DNA from: Nautilus pompilius
Lineage: Eukaryota > Mollusca > Cephalopoda > Nautilida > Nautilidae
DNA: 64,000 nt
Assembly: GCA_018389105.1 (NCBI GenBank)
Contig: JACATO010002450.1
Span: 814,501-878,500, forward strand
Direction of reading: 5' to 3'
The notes under the pieces were generated by a model that saw nothing but the letters and a program-made list of their open reading frames with translations, was not told the DNA's origin and did no database searches. The position numbers and the translations under genes were made by a program. Positions 25,382 through 38,526 of this stretch are shown here, piece after piece (positions within the stretch are counted from its first letter, which is position 1; each line of letters starts with the position of its first letter).

Positions 25382-27719
25382 ATACAACCTGGTCTGCTTT
25401 CCATTTCATTTCAGCTGCTACAAAATAATTTTTTGGCAAAACATTTTATAAGGATAATTAAACAGCTCAAAGGAGAACAAATAAAATTTATTATTTGAAT
25501 TTAAGAGAAACGTGTAGACTTGAGATGTTATTTATACAAAGTTTTTATTAATTTTCAAAGAAAAAATTGGCCACTCAAATATCTTACAGAAACAAGAGAG
25601 CTACTTCCATTAGTGGTGAATTAGAGTGTGTGCTTACAATGAAATCCCCATTCTACAATGGCCACCTTCTTTTTAAAGTATTTTAAAGGATAAAAAAAGC
25701 AGAAAATAAAAATCTGATTTTTTTTTCTTTGTTTATTTCGCAAGATGCAGCATACATCATTAAATGGTAACTGTGCCATCAAAAATGCTGCTGCAGAGAT
25801 AAGACAACCAAGAAAATCAATAACTGTGTCATGCAGTGCTGGTGTAGAAAGATTTGCAAAATCAATTCATAGTTGGGGAAAAAAAAAAACAAGCAGAAAT
25901 TTAATTGAGTTTCTAGAAACATGATTTGACTAAATAATTTAATATATAAACAAGCAGAACTACAATGGTGCTATGTAATAAGGTTCCCAGTTCATAAATC
26001 TTTCAAGATTTGTCCCTTTTTGGGCTAAAATCAAACTACATTAAAACAGTTTCCCCACTTAAGATGATTCCTTTTGTTACATCATTTACAAAACTATTGT
26101 TTTTATTACCTCAAGAGTTACTCATCTGAAAAATGTAAAAATGTTTACTCAGGGTTAAAAAGAAAATACAAACAATCAACTCGCTAGTTTTCTTCTGTTC
26201 TAGCATAATTTATATTAAGGGACTGTGGCACATTCTCTATATACTAAAATCAAGTGAAGATAATTTTACTTCCTTTTTTGTATCTAGATGCATTAAAAAA
26301 TTGTATTTATAAATGCACTACTCTACACAAAATCTGAGTACTACACTCACAAAGGAAAAGTACTCTTTAGTTATAAAAGATTGAGTTATTTTCCCTTGGT
26401 TTCATTAGCAGTTAAAACATTAAAACATGAGATAATGGATAAATAATGAAAACAATACAAATAATGCACAAGAAATACCTAAACAAATTTATTTTATAAA
26501 ATTTTTTTTTTTTTTTAAATATTAAGTTTTAGCACAATTCAGCCATTTTAACTTGAATAAATACCATTTTATGCACCTAATAATAAGCCACACCCACTTC
26601 CTACTTAACAAATTCAAGACATGGCTCTTGTACTTGACAAACTCTGAAATTAATAGCTATCTTATGTGATTTAGTAATGACATGTTCAGACACAATGGAG
26701 ACGACAGGATGCATATAAACACTGCCAAAGCAGATATTACTGATATTAATAACACACAAGAAATGTCTTTAATTTTTTCATCATTATCATCATCTTCTTG
26801 CATGATATTTAAAATATACTGACCCCGACCACCTGAATAAGAGCAATTTTCAATCATTTTTTTTTAGCTGACGATTAACCAAAGTAAAGACAATTAGCCA
26901 ACTTTTACTATAGTTTGGACCATCGAACTTTCCAGCCATTTTATAGATAGAAATTACCAAAAAAATTTGTTTAATTTTCTTTATTAAAAATATTGGGTAC
27001 TAAAACCAGTTATACGTAAATAGATTTTTCATTAAACATTTCAAAAAACAGACAAATGTCTATACCATATAAGAACAATTTCATGGTTATTATATAGATA
27101 AAATGCACCTGCAATATAAAAAAAATACGCTGTATAGATTGAAAAAGATAAACAATTTTTTTGAAGTTTAAGCTTTAAATATTTTATTGTAAATAATAAT
27201 TTATCAAAACAATCATCTACAATTCACATTTAATTCAAACCTATAAGAAATTTGTTCAATGTTAAGTAACAAAGACAAAAGAGAACTATTTTAAATTTAA
27301 AAAATCATTTTAAATGGTTCATATGTTCCTTAATTGTCAAACAAAGATTTGATTTTTCAATGCTTTAATTTTTTTTAAAATAATTGATATTTTTAAACTT
27401 AATTTACTCCATAAAAATGAAATTTTAGAATAAATTACCTACATCCTTTAAAATTAATGAATTTCAATAAATTTAAACTATGTTTAAGTGTTGCTATAAC
27501 TCTCCTATCAAGAGGATTACAAATATCTTTGTATGCATCATAGTTGTGCATGGTGCCGTGTGGCATTCAGTTATAGCAATCAAAATAATGTGATGTATGG
27601 TATTCATCTGGATTTTGAATCAGGTAGTTTTCTACTCTTACTTCTACAAAAAACAGAACCAAGATGGCAATTTCTAAAGCAATGCTATCTGAGAATAATT
27701 ATGCATTTGTACCCAACCT
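25382..27719. other. A/T-rich stretch without a recognisable gene
   Basis: No gene or element seen. A short plus-strand frame near 25745-25915 is discussed among the rejected items. Confidence 0.5.
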
Positions 27720-28010
27720 AGAAACCCTAGTATTTGTGATGAAGTGGCCATACATTTAGCCAACACACTTGTAATGCAAAACATGTGCGGAAGGAGCCAA
27801 GCAGGTTTGTCAGTACAAAAAGTTATATTAATGAGAAAGGCCCCCTGTCCCCCAATCCTTATGGGTCAACCTATACTGAATAAAGCAGATTTTAAGGGTG
27901 GTGATATGCAAATGCACCCCAGGTGATATACAAAGTGGGTGAATAAAGGTTATTTAACTAAATTAATATCATTCTGATAGTTTTAGTGGACAAAAGATCA
28001 CAGTAAAGTT
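27720..28010 (+). repeat. Dispersed repeat family R3, copy 1
   Basis: Matches 41110-41400 in order and orientation: CAACACAC-TGTAATGCAAAAC, then TATTAATGAG, then CAGATTTTAA-GG, then GCAAATGCACC. Similarity is moderate with indels. No coding capacity; the class is unknown. Confidence 0.65.
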
Positions 28011-28069
28011 GTTTCAATATTTTTGTTTTTATAATACAAATGGCATTTCTTTTCTCTCAATCTGAGCTC

Positions 28070-28330
28070 TTCTTCACTAGCAGCATCCTTTTTCTTCTTT
28101 TTTTCTTTTGCATACCTCTCTAGCATGTTTCTTCTTGCTCTCCACCATCAGTTGGTCATGTGGGTTTCCTTCTACTTCTAAAAGTGCAGAGTTCTAATGA
28201 GGCTTTTCACACCAGTTTCAGAAGTGCCAGATTCCTTGTGGCACAGGATAGCCATGGCACTTTGCTTTCCTCATTGTTATTGGCACTGCCAAATGCAAAA
28301 CAACACATCAGGGTCAAGAAACTTGAAAGT
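28070..28330 (+). repeat. SINE-like repeat, 5'-truncated copy
   Basis: Shares the body of the copies at 54930-55250 and 43380-43570: GTTTCTTCTTGCTCTCCACC, then TTTCCTTCTACTTCTAAAAG, AGAGTTCTA, GAAGTGCCAGA and GTGGCACAGG. The tRNA-like head is not recognisable. Confidence 0.55.
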
Positions 28331-30441
28331 AGATTAATAAAGCATCAACAGATGCACATGAGCAGCACATTCATGTTTCATTCTGAAAATTAAAGAACAT
28401 TTCCAGGAGAGACAAATTCCATTTTGCAACCTTTACATTACACCAATATTAAAAGAATAGGTCTAAAGTAAATGAATAAAAATTAAACAGATAATAAAGA
28501 AAGAGTTTCAGTTGCCAAGCTGGAGCATATTCTCTGAAACATTGGAAGGCAAGTTGTCTGTCCTTAGATCTTCATTTGGTTTTGTGTTAGCATCTTCAAT
28601 TCAATTTAATTTATCTATTGACAACTAAGGTTGGGTATCTTTTGATTTTTCCAGCTTAATAATAATAATAATATGACATCATGTAACTGGTGCAATATCT
28701 TGACCAGCCAAGTATTTCTCCCCCTCCCGACCATAACAACAGGAAGACATTTACACCTTGCAAATAAGCATTAATTTTTATACAAAATGAGAAATATAGA
28801 GAAAAATTTTAAGTAAAGAAACAATAGAAAAACTATTAGCAAATTAGTCCAATGTTTTCAGTACAAGCTGACTGTTATCTAGTGATGCAAAATTCTCATA
28901 AGCAGCTAAACATGCTGCATCTATAGAAATAGAGTGTAAAGTGATGAATAGGGGAAACAGTTTGTAAACAGGATACTAGGAGAAACAGGATGTTTATAAT
29001 GAAAACAGTAGACAAAGATAAAAGAAAAAAAAAAAATAATAATAATAATTGCATTTTTGGAAAAAGATTAGAGAAACTTCATTACTCAGCCTGGAAAATG
29101 CAGAAAGTATTCATTAGAAGCATCTCAATCATCTGGTTCATGGAAGTAACAAGCACAGATGTCAGGTATGCTGGAGATAAGAAATATTAAGTGTCAAGAT
29201 GAACCAATAATGCTGGTGAAGTTACCACGATTTTGAATAAAATATGTTGCTGCACTAACCTTCTTTGCAGGTGAATCTTTTCTTCTTCTAAATTATAAGT
29301 TAATTCAGTCTCCATGGCACTAACCAAGTCCGAATGTTAAATGATTCTTTTCCAAGATATGTTTAACAATTACTGGAAATTTTTCATTTTAAAATCAAGT
29401 GAAAACATATAGTTTTTTTTTTTTTTTTAAATTTCTAATACATCCTCCTTTTGTGATACAATGAAACATTACTAAGTAACATCTATAAACTAGGTAAATG
29501 TGCTCAGTTAAAACCTCCATTCTCTTCCAGTTCTTCACTCATTCCCTATGTGGCAAGATGCAACTTCACAGTTATTGCAAAAAAAAATTAGGTGGTGTTT
29601 GGCTACAGAACTCACTGCAATATTTGTAACAGAGTTAGTACTTTTTGTCACAAGTAGAATGATGTGTTGTGTATTTTCGGTATTAATTAACAAAATTGAA
29701 GAAAATAAAAATTAATTCTTTAACTACCATAACAATTAACCAAAAAGATATTCACCTCGTGATATTCATTAATGAAAAAGAATTTACTTGAGTTTTCTTA
29801 CATGAAGATGCACTACTTATCTTGCGGCATTATCCCCCCCCCTCTCCAAGATCTGCTTCCCACAATAATTCTGCATGATGTTTGCACAATAACCCAACAG
29901 AATGTTTTCCTGTCAGAACCTGGCTCAAAAAAAAAATTTTCTTTCAGTAGCCGAGTCATTTCAAGGTGGATACTCAATGTCACTATCAGCTAAATGAAAA
30001 CAAAGACAAATAATGGCAATGTTTACTTGTGGACCCAAACAGTGACTCTAGAAAAAAACAGAAATAACATTTTCTCTGCTTCATTGGATATCAGGTGTGT
30101 GCATTTTGTTTGTTATTTATTTATTATCTATCTAAAAAAATCATTGACATTAAAAGAAAAACAATTGTAATTATTTCACTTAAAAAGTATTTATTTATGT
30201 TTCTTTTAAGTAAACCTTTCATCAATCTAGTATAACACGGATGCACTCGCGCACACAAAGTTGAACCTAACTAGTATTAAGGTTAAAACACAAAATTCTT
30301 TGTTGATTTTCAAATAAAACAAAATAAAGAAATCACTAGATTGTTTAAATGAAACAGAGTTATTCTGAAAAAAACAATTAATCATATTATTACAGACAGC
30401 AATGCCAAGCATTTTTTTCACCATTAACTTTTATATATATA
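28331..30441. other. A/T-rich stretch without a recognisable gene
   Basis: Contains short AAT tracts near 28655 and 29036 and long T runs. No gene seen. Confidence 0.5.
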
Positions 30442-31015
30442 CAGGGTTATTTAAAAAGAATGAACAGATTTCCTGACGCATTACTTCAGTTCTCAAGCAT
30501 CGTCATGGAATGAGTCAGTGACCATTTGAAAGAGGAGTTTTCTAAGTTTTGATTGGCTGCCACAGGGGGGCGCTGTAGTCATGTTGTTCCTCCGGCAACA
30601 TTCAGTTGTTTGTTTACCCTCAGAATGGCGGGTCGTCAGCAAAAGGCATTCTGCGTTCTCGAGTTTGCGAAAACAAAATCGGTTGTCACGGTGCAGCGTG
30701 ATTTTTTCTTAGGGGGATATGTAAAAGATCGTGTTTATGATTCACCGCTACCCACTAACCTCGATGACCTTAAACATCGAATAACAACAGCGATCAACTC
30801 AGTGGATCGTGATATGCTGATACGCGTCTGGGAGGAATTCTCTTATCGCATTGATGTTGCCCGTGCTGCAGGTGGTGGCCACATTGAACACTTGTAAGAC
30901 AGGAAATAAACTTGATTATGAGTAGAATACTTGTGACTTAGCTGGAGTTTTCTATTGCTTTTCCTTATTAAAATATTGTGTAATGAAATCGGTTCATTCG
31001 TTTTGAATAACCCTT
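30442..31015 (+). mobile_element. Miniature DUF4817-type DNA transposon with intact ORF
   Basis: The ends are inverted: AGGGTTATTTAAAAAGAATG at 30443 and, reversed from 31014, AGGGTTATTCAAAACGAATG. The match continues to about 27 of 30 bases. TATA lies immediately outside both ends, a possible target duplication. The 574-bp element carries only a 90-residue frame that joins the two ends of a much longer transposase, so it is a non-autonomous deletion derivative. Confidence 0.85.
30625..30897 (+). CDS. Small protein: fused N and C ends of a DUF4817-type transposase
   Basis: ATG 30625 opens MAGRQQKAFCVLEFAKTKSV, the helix-turn-helix start typical of DUF4817-type transposable element proteins. 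After VVTVQR it passes without a frame change to DFFLGGYVKDRVY, then RDMLIRVWEEFSYRID, and ends HIEHL at the stop at 30897; these are the C-terminal motifs of the same family. About 250 residues holding most of the catalytic domain are missing. The frame is also open upstream of the ATG but without an earlier ATG. There is no stop or shift in 90 codons. It could at most bind DNA or other transposase copies; no catalysis is possible. Whether it is expressed is unknown, and the open frame may be chance after a recent deletion. Confidence 0.65.
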   Translation: MAGRQQKAFCVLEFAKTKSVVTVQRDFFLGGYVKDRVYDSPLPTNLDDLKHRITTAINSVDRDMLIRVWEEFSYRIDVARAAGGGHIEHL

Positions 31016-32210
31016 TATATAATGGGTGTATAAGAAAAACATGTAGTTTATTAGCTTAGAGACCACTAATGCAGTGATACAAAATGAACAAACCAACCAT
31101 TTACTTTCTGCAAGCTTCTATGGCCTCTAGTTCATACCTATATATTTTTAAAAGTTAATTTCTCGAATACAGATTATAAACATTTGAAACGAAGACTAAT
31201 GAGAAATTATATCTCATTAATTTTACCATACAGATCACATTCCAAATGTAATTCAAAACAGCATTAAAGGGAAATAATTCTAATTTTATGTAGTTATTCC
31301 CTATTAAACAAAAAAATAACATTTTAACCTTTTTTTTTGCGAATAATGAATAACAAACTATTTTGAATTACTTTTTCTATTCATTCTAACATTTTAAGCA
31401 TATAAATTTTATTTTCTTGTTTTTTATGAATCCAGTATTTGCTTAAGTATACCCTTTTTAGTGTTTACTTTGTCACAATGGTATGAGGAAGTTAAACTGA
31501 TTTTATTAACTGGTGGATCAGAATCAGGACAATAATAATACATTAATAAATCAAATGGCTCCTAACGGGTAAGAAAGAAAGAAAAATAGACTTTACAAGT
31601 AATTTGGTATTAGCATCATCGTATTAACTTATACAAGTATGTTGTAAGGGAAATAATCGCAGTTCACTGCTTTCATTCCAGCCAAGTTATGTCCCTTGTA
31701 TATTTAGAGAAATTTCATTTCGTAGCCTGTTATTTGTGGCAAACATACGTAAATTATAATGGAAATAGTCACATTCTTACTGAGATTACATAAAACGCAT
31801 TTTGGACATCTTCACAGATGCACACACATTTTTCTAAAAATATCTTACCCACCATTGGTATAGCTAAAGTTACAGCATAAGACTAAGCCAATAATATTAG
31901 ATCACACACACAAACAAATAAAAAATAACCAAATAATTTATTAATACTAAATTATATTGGTAAAAAGTATTGCCTTCTGCTAAGTTGTAAACTCAGATAA
32001 ATATACAGCTGTTTATAGATGTTTTTCTTCTTGCTGCTATTTTTCCAAGATATAATATTTACTTTTGTTAAACAATCAAAATGCAGGGCTCTTTTATGAA
32101 CAAGCAAGGCTAAATGTAATGGTGTTACATTTAAAGTAATAATAATAGTAATAATAAACAAAAGCTAAAGAGTACACTTCCACAAAGCATAGTTCTGTAA
32201 ATAGAGAGAG
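31016..32210. other. A/T-rich stretch without a recognisable gene
   Basis: Nothing recognised. Confidence 0.5.

Positions 32211-32252
<42 letters not shown>
32211..32252. repeat. (AAT)n microsatellite
   Basis: About 13-14 uninterrupted ATA/AAT units. Confidence 0.95.
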
Positions 32253-32254
<2 letters not shown>

Positions 32255-32898
32255 CAAACATGGAAAGTAACTCAGGAAAAAGGATGTTTCCAAACTGAAT
32301 TTGAGGTATTTCTCTCTATTGAATCTAGGGGAACAGCAGCTATTGTACAGAATTTATGCAGCTTTTTATACAATCAATACTCCATTTCTTTATTTCATTA
32401 GCTGCTCACTGAAATCTATCTACTCTCAGTCTTACTACTGGCTTAATATCAATATATCCATAGTAATAGTAATAATAAACTAATGCGTTTACACTGAAAA
32501 AAATTAGTCAAAGATCCACTTTCTCCTATGAAATTGCATTACAAGAATCTTTTTTAAAATAAAATAGAACAAACAGCAGCTGTGGTACTGCTGCAATCAG
32601 AGGCATAAAAGGAACTTATAAACCAACAATTGTTAAAGCAAAGTGTTGGAAATTTATATATATTTGTATATTGATTCTCTACATTTGATGTTTATTTATT
32701 TTACTGTAAAAAATAGCTATTATTCAAGAAATATAAATTGTAATAAAAGTAAATGCAGTAGTTTTCAGGCATTGACAGTAAGCAATGACTGTAACCAATC
32801 ATCCAGTTTGTCTTTCATTTTTTTTTTTTAAGCCAACCAAAATTCTAAGAGATGAAAAGGAGAGAGAGAATCCAGCTGGCCAGTTTAAAACTTCTTAC
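32253..32898. other. Non-coding stretch, probably intron downstream of the exon
   Basis: Lies 3' of the minus-strand exon at 32899-33009. No coding motif recognised. Confidence 0.45.
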
Positions 32899-33009
32899 TT
32901 GTTTGGTTGACTCAACAGAATCTTGCCGGTCTCTGCGATCAAATGCCTTGCGAATGACCCCCGCATCATCACGTGCTTTGACCATAAGATACTCCATGTC
33001 CTGGCATTC
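32899..33009 (-). CDS. Internal exon of an unidentified host gene
   Basis: On the minus strand a strong acceptor (polypyrimidine CCCTGTTTTATTTCCAG) precedes GAATGCCAG at 33009, and a strong donor, GTAAGAAG (complement of 32891-32898), follows the last bases AACAA. The 111-bp exon is open in frame 0 for 37 codons, beginning ECQDMEYLMVKARDDAG and ending DSVESTKQ. It is rich in charged residues and helix-like, and its G+C is well above its surroundings. A second frame is also open, so the phase is not certain, but frame 0 has the more protein-like composition. Length is a multiple of three, so the exon could be skipped without shifting the frame. I do not recognise the protein. It implies that the neighbouring DNA is intron of a minus-strand gene. 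Confidence 0.65.
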
Positions 33010-33641
33010 CTGGAAATAAAACAGGGGCATAACAACTGAAAGATTTGAGCTCTGTAATCTAGGGAGGAAGTTTAAAGTGGTCACTGCTGTAAGAATAAGT
33101 TTGTACCATTTAAATAAGCAGTGAAAGAAATAGCCATAACTATATCATACAAATAAATAAGTTAGGGAGCGTATTCTATATGTGATATTAAATGTGATGT
33201 TATAAAAGCTGAACTCAGTGTACACACACAAAAAAGGCAATTATGAACCAAAAACTAATTCTATTTTAAAAATATAAATAAATACAAGAGGATAAATATC
33301 TTGCCTCTATATACACTCTACAAGCTAAGTATTTTGGTATAAGATGCATGATCAAAATTCAAATGACTGTAATTGTATTACTACCTAGAATAAGCTTGAG
33401 TGCATCATCTCAGGTCAGAACAATGTGATGACCTTCTGATAAATACAAGTAAATGCTGGACTAGAGCAGAAGTAATTATTTTAAATGCTTCATCAAATAT
33501 TCATTAGCCTTTCATAGGTATAAATATAGTACAGCTTGTGCAATGCCATGGCAAAATAGACTGATAAGTGAAAAAAACATTTTTCATAAAAAATTCAAAA
33601 TTATGTATTAAAAATTTGTTTTCTTTAATTCCTTTAGGTAG
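33010..33641. other. Non-coding stretch, probably intron upstream of the exon
   Basis: Begins with the splice acceptor tract of the exon at 32899-33009. No other feature seen. Confidence 0.45.
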
Positions 33642-33688
33642 GTATGTATGTATGTATGTATGTATGTATGTATGTATGTATGTATGTA
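33642..33688. repeat. (TATG)n microsatellite
   Basis: About 11 uninterrupted GTAT units preceded by two TAGG units. Read on the minus strand it gives a meaningless HTYI repeat, which should not be taken for a protein. Confidence 0.95.
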
Positions 33689-35634
33689 CATCAATGGTTT
33701 TAGTTCTGTGCACTGATGAAAAATGAAAAAAGAAAGAGAGAGGAGTCAGCAGGTAATTCAGATTCTCGATTTTACCCGCTAAATTATTTAATGAACAGCT
33801 GATTTCTCATTTTAGCAGAACTTTGAAAGATTTCTAAAAATAGAAATAAAATGGAATTCTGACTTGCTGTTATGGATAGTTTAAATTATCTTACAAAATA
33901 CAGGCTAACCCTGCAAACGTTTTCAGAAAAGACGACATAATCAGCTAAAGGTGAAGGATAGAAGTCTATCTCACATTTATATTTCTTGAAGAAAAAAGAG
34001 AGTACAGTATAGATTTTTTACATATCATCCTGTTTATATCAATAGTCAGTACACTTACTGTGAATTACTCCTAACATTCCAGATGAATTCTTCCCTATTG
34101 AAATTCCAATGTTACCTCTGATAGTTATTGAAAAACAAAACTATTCATTTACAGTGACAAGCCCCAATTTGTTTTGACAAACACATGATGAAAATACTCC
34201 ATAACTACCTGCTCAGTACTTGTTTGTAGTCTGTGATAGATTTATATATTTGACTAAGAATGTTTTAACCTTTTCTACCTGAAATTATTTCCGGATTACT
34301 AAAATACCAATGGTATAGTTGAGTAGTTCACATCAAAAGATTCAAGCGTCATTTTAGTTGACCTACTACAGCTCATATTATAAAGATTTCCAAGTTTACA
34401 CTGACATTGGATGGGTCACATTTTCAGTGTACTTAAAGATGAGCATGCTTCATTTTCAAATTTAAATTAAAGCCAAGTTGTTTAAATTTATAATAAAAAA
34501 AAATAAAAATCAAAATTTTACAATGGTTTAGAATGTATAAACCCACTATTAAACGGCTCACTAAGGTAAATACACTTGACTATCCATCATATCATATTTG
34601 TTAAGTTTCACAACTTTAAGAAGTTTTTCATACTCACATAGTTGGCAGATTCCTTTTTCTCAGGGAATTTAAAATTAAATAAAAATCATAGGTAAGGTGA
34701 TTTCAAACTGCATCAGTACCAGATTTAACTTAACCAGACCTCTTTTTTTAAATCGAGCTACATGCGCGAGGTGGCTATGAGAAAGGCATCAAAGTCAACA
34801 CATTCACCGGAAATTTTTACTTAGAAAAAAAAAGGTAAAACATAATGCTGTAAACATAGAGGAAAATAAGAGAAAACACCTCCAGCAGAAAAAAGTGTTA
34901 CCAAAAGAGAAGTTTTTATTTCACTTGATTTGCGAGTCGTTTTGATTTCTTGTGGTGGAAAATAAAGAAGAAATTGTGGTTTAGGCATAGAAGCAGCAGC
35001 GTGCTGAGCCAATAAGTTTTAGTTTTAACAAGTATTTGTTGAAATGTCCTAATGCACTTGAAATGTGATCTCTTAGGACAAGGCAACAACACTGCTATTT
35101 AAATGGTTTTGTTCTAAAAAGGAATCTGCAAGAGCACTCTTACAGCAACATTTACTAGCATAATGTCTCAACGATCAAGAGCAATGCCCAAACTAAATGG
35201 AAGAATCCTTGAAAATGGATATTTTCTACCATCACTTCTTCCTCAGCTCATTCCAGTCGGGCAAGAGACTAAGTCAGAGTAACATCTTCATAAACAGAAA
35301 CCAGCACGCACGAAATTGCAGCAATAACAAAAAATGGATGGCGTGCAGAGAGAGAGAGAAACAAAAATGTATTCTTGATTCTCAAGCTGCACATACAGTA
35401 GAAGCAATGGCAGCCTGGCTAAACAAATTATAGTTATGGAAGTTGTCCAAAAAAATGTGCAACAGGAAATACTGAACAAACTATAAGCAGTTTAGTTTCT
35501 CTGCTAACTTACATAATATTAAGTTTGTGCATAATGGAATTTCAGTGCAAGGTTAGCCGACAATCATAGTAGTAGATACACTAATGAAATAAATAAAAAG
35601 TTGATGTCTAAGATTTTAAATAAACAAGTTTGAT
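33689..35634. other. A/T-rich stretch without a recognisable gene
   Basis: Nothing recognised. Confidence 0.5.

Positions 35635-35660
<26 letters not shown>
35635..35660. repeat. (AC)13 microsatellite
   Basis: Thirteen AC units. Only 35 bases upstream of the Tc1 relic. Confidence 0.95.
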
Positions 35661-35665
<5 letters not shown>

Positions 35666-35694
35666 GTATTGAAAATAATTATGAAAGCAAGAAA

Positions 35695-36345
35695 AACTAG
35701 GTTTAACCTTTGCTGAACAGAGACAACCCAACAGCAAGGCTGAAATTGGCTGCAGAAATGAAACAGTGGAATGACCAAACCTGGAAGATGATGCTCTTTA
35801 AAGATGAGGTAGTTTGAACTGTTTGGCAATAGTCAATGGCAGTTTGTTTAAAGGTGGACTAGGTTGTGGTATAACAATGTACAATAGCTACAGTGAAACA
35901 TGAGGGTGGATTAATGCATTGAAAGGCTGTGTATCAGCCAAGGATGTCCAAGATTTGTATAAATCAAAGGTATACTGACTGCCAACAGATACAGGTGGGT
36001 TCTCATCCAACTTGCCATTACCACAGGAAGACATCTCATTGGGCAGGGATTTATCTTCCAGCATGACAATGACCTCAAGCATACTGCTATTGTGGTAAAA
36101 CTATCTGGAATGTCCACTCACAAAGATACTTGGCCTGGGGAAATTCTTAGTATGATCATCATTTAGGCTACATGATGTATGGTTACTGAGAAAGTCAAAC
36201 AGCAACCCAAACACCTTGGATAAATTGTGAAAGTACTACAGGATATTTAAAACATTCCATTGATATCCTGTTTGGGAGCATCAAAAAGTGCTGTGCCATG
36301 TTCTATATAAAGCAAAGGACTCACATACCAACTACTAATCCACTG
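35695..36345 (+). pseudogene. Tc1-type transposase relic
   Basis: Plus-strand frames in series show the Tc1 order. MLFKDEV near 35788 fits the first catalytic Asp. KGI-LTANRYRWVL and LAITTGRHLIGQGFIFQHDND follow, with the second Asp intact in QHDND, then KHTAIVV. The PPQSPDLNxIE segment is too decayed to see. A C-terminal part, near QPKHLG and VLQDI, can be followed to about 36345. Many stops and shifts show this is an old copy. No inverted ends were found. It belongs to a different Tc1 lineage from the element at 38527-40152, as the residues around QHDN differ. Confidence 0.7.
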
Positions 36346-38526
36346 TGCAATGTATTCATTTTGTTTTTGCGTATTTTCTGTGATAATGTATGTATCGCAA
36401 TTACTCTGTGCATATCCTCTACTTTTCCGTAATCATTGCCAATACTGTATAAACTGCTGAGAGGAAGAACAGCTGATCAATTTCCCAGAACTCACTTTTG
36501 TTTACTTTTTCCTAACAATCAACCACAAATATCAAATCAGACTGATTCAATATTTCAGCCCAGGTATTCATGTTTTTGTTTTCAGATACACATGCTTGGT
36601 TGTTGTTTATCTTTTAATAAGGCAAAAAATACTTTTTCTTCTTCTTCCCCTATTTCACTCACTGGAAATTTTAGCAATCATACTGATACCGGATGTCACT
36701 GCAAGTCAGATGCAATACCAAAGCATAACCTGGTAAACTAATTCTATTATTGAATGAATTGGAAGCAAAAAAAATGTAATTTAATTTTCTGCTAATTCTA
36801 AAGTATGCACAAATAAGCTCTATTATTTAATAAGGTAATTCTGGAAAATTGAATTATTTTTAAATCTTAAAAAAAGGGGAGGAATGGAAGAATGAATTTA
36901 AAAGGGCATGCATTCTAGAGCATTTCAGATTTTCAGCATCCCATGTAAACTAATAATTTTATTTTTAATTTTACTGCACAAAAATTTCATATTTTGTTCA
37001 TTAGTTTTGTTAGACTGTTTATGCTTAGTAACCGAAGACTAAATTTGTATTTACAAACATTCCAAAAAAAGAGCACATGTATAATCTATGTTTTTAAGGA
37101 GCAATCATTTTAAACATCAAATAAGGTTTCGTTTTTTTTTTAATTAGGCTTTACTGGAGTTTTTATTATACAGAGGATGATAAACATGCAGGCAGTCAGT
37201 TCCGAAAGTTGATCTGTCTCACAGATAAAAATAGCAATTATCAGTAAACACACAAGGTGAGGTATCACGAGCGTGTGAAGTGCAATAAGAAAACATTCAA
37301 TGATTTGTGCCCCTTCTAGTATTAACACTGACAGAAAGTGGACAATTGCACTAGTAGTAAAAATTAATACATTTGCTGAGATGACCAGGTGATGTGCCAG
37401 AGTAAAAAAGGATTCCGTGTTTGGTCTTAATTAGTTGCAAAACAAACATGCACTGACCAATAATGTTCTTTCAGTTTTTCTGCCTCTCTACTCCCTCAAC
37501 CTGTTTTGTCTAAGCATTTTTGGCATAGGAAGAACTGATTTCTAGGCTCCCTTCTCTTTAAAGGGCCATCAGGTACTGTACCTACTAGAACAAATACATC
37601 ATTTTTGTCAGCATATCGTGATCTCAATCTGACTTTGGAACAGAGCAGAGAATTATTACTGAAAAGTGGCAACTAGCTTATTCTATTAACAACCAGACAT
37701 TCGCTGTTTCCTTGTAGATTAGCGTCTAGAATGCACGTTTTTTTTTTATTTTCTTGCTTTGGGCTTCTAATTTTTATCTTCAGTAAAATTTTTAAGTACT
37801 AAGATTGCTAAGCTAAGCAGACCTGTCATTTGATTTCTCTAGACTTATGTATTCCATGATCATTTCATCAGGTATATGGATATAAAACAAATGACAGTTT
37901 TAGTTCTTGTCATGAGTTTGAAGAAAAAAAAGTTAATCTGAAATTTTCAAATTGAATGATTAATATTTTTCCTGCTAAATAGATATTTAAAATGTTTTGA
38001 TTTTTTTTTTAAGTGACCGATAACATTTTCACCTGCTATTCTGATGTCACTGATTATTTTCCCTATATACAAGGGTTTAAATGCTTAATATTAACTCTTA
38101 ACTGAAAACTTATGCTAATAAATGTAAATGAAATTCAGAATGATCTGAAATATATCGAAGTTCATTCTCTACAAATGAAAAACCAGTTTGAGGCTACAAG
38201 CAAAATACTGCAATGGATTGACTAAAGACCTGAAGGTAAACATTACAATTTAAAATGCAATTAAAATGTTTGATGAATAAAATTTTTGAATTTGGAGTCT
38301 GAAATCCAAATAGGATGTGGCCTGTATCTTGACATCATCCAAAACAAACTTTTGATTAGAAGTTAAAACCACACACATAAAACTTTTATTGAAAATTTTT
38401 CATTTAGAAAAATATTTTACATGCAAAAAAAAGTATTAATTTTCATCAGTACAATAATGGATCCCTTGGTTCTTCTGTAGTTCTCCAATCTTCTAGATTC
38501 CAATTTCAGGTAGATATAGTAAGATA
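36346..38526. other. A/T-rich stretch without a recognisable gene
   Basis: Nothing recognised. The open frame at 36436-36741 has no motifs. Confidence 0.5.

Noticed and set aside
25745-25915. Possible plus-strand exon beginning MQHTSLNGNCAIKNAAAEI after a pyrimidine-rich acceptor-like tract
   Set aside because: No convincing donor follows, the frame ends in an A run, and no family is recognisable.
32211-33688. Short regular repeats considered as a CRISPR-like array or satellite
   Set aside because: They are ordinary di-, tri- and tetranucleotide microsatellites, without spacers.
33504-33713. Minus-strand frame rich in HTYI repeats
   Set aside because: It is only the translation of the (TATG)n microsatellite.
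35888-36117. Two overlapping minus-strand open frames
   Set aside because: They are antisense shadows of the plus-strand Tc1 transposase relic.
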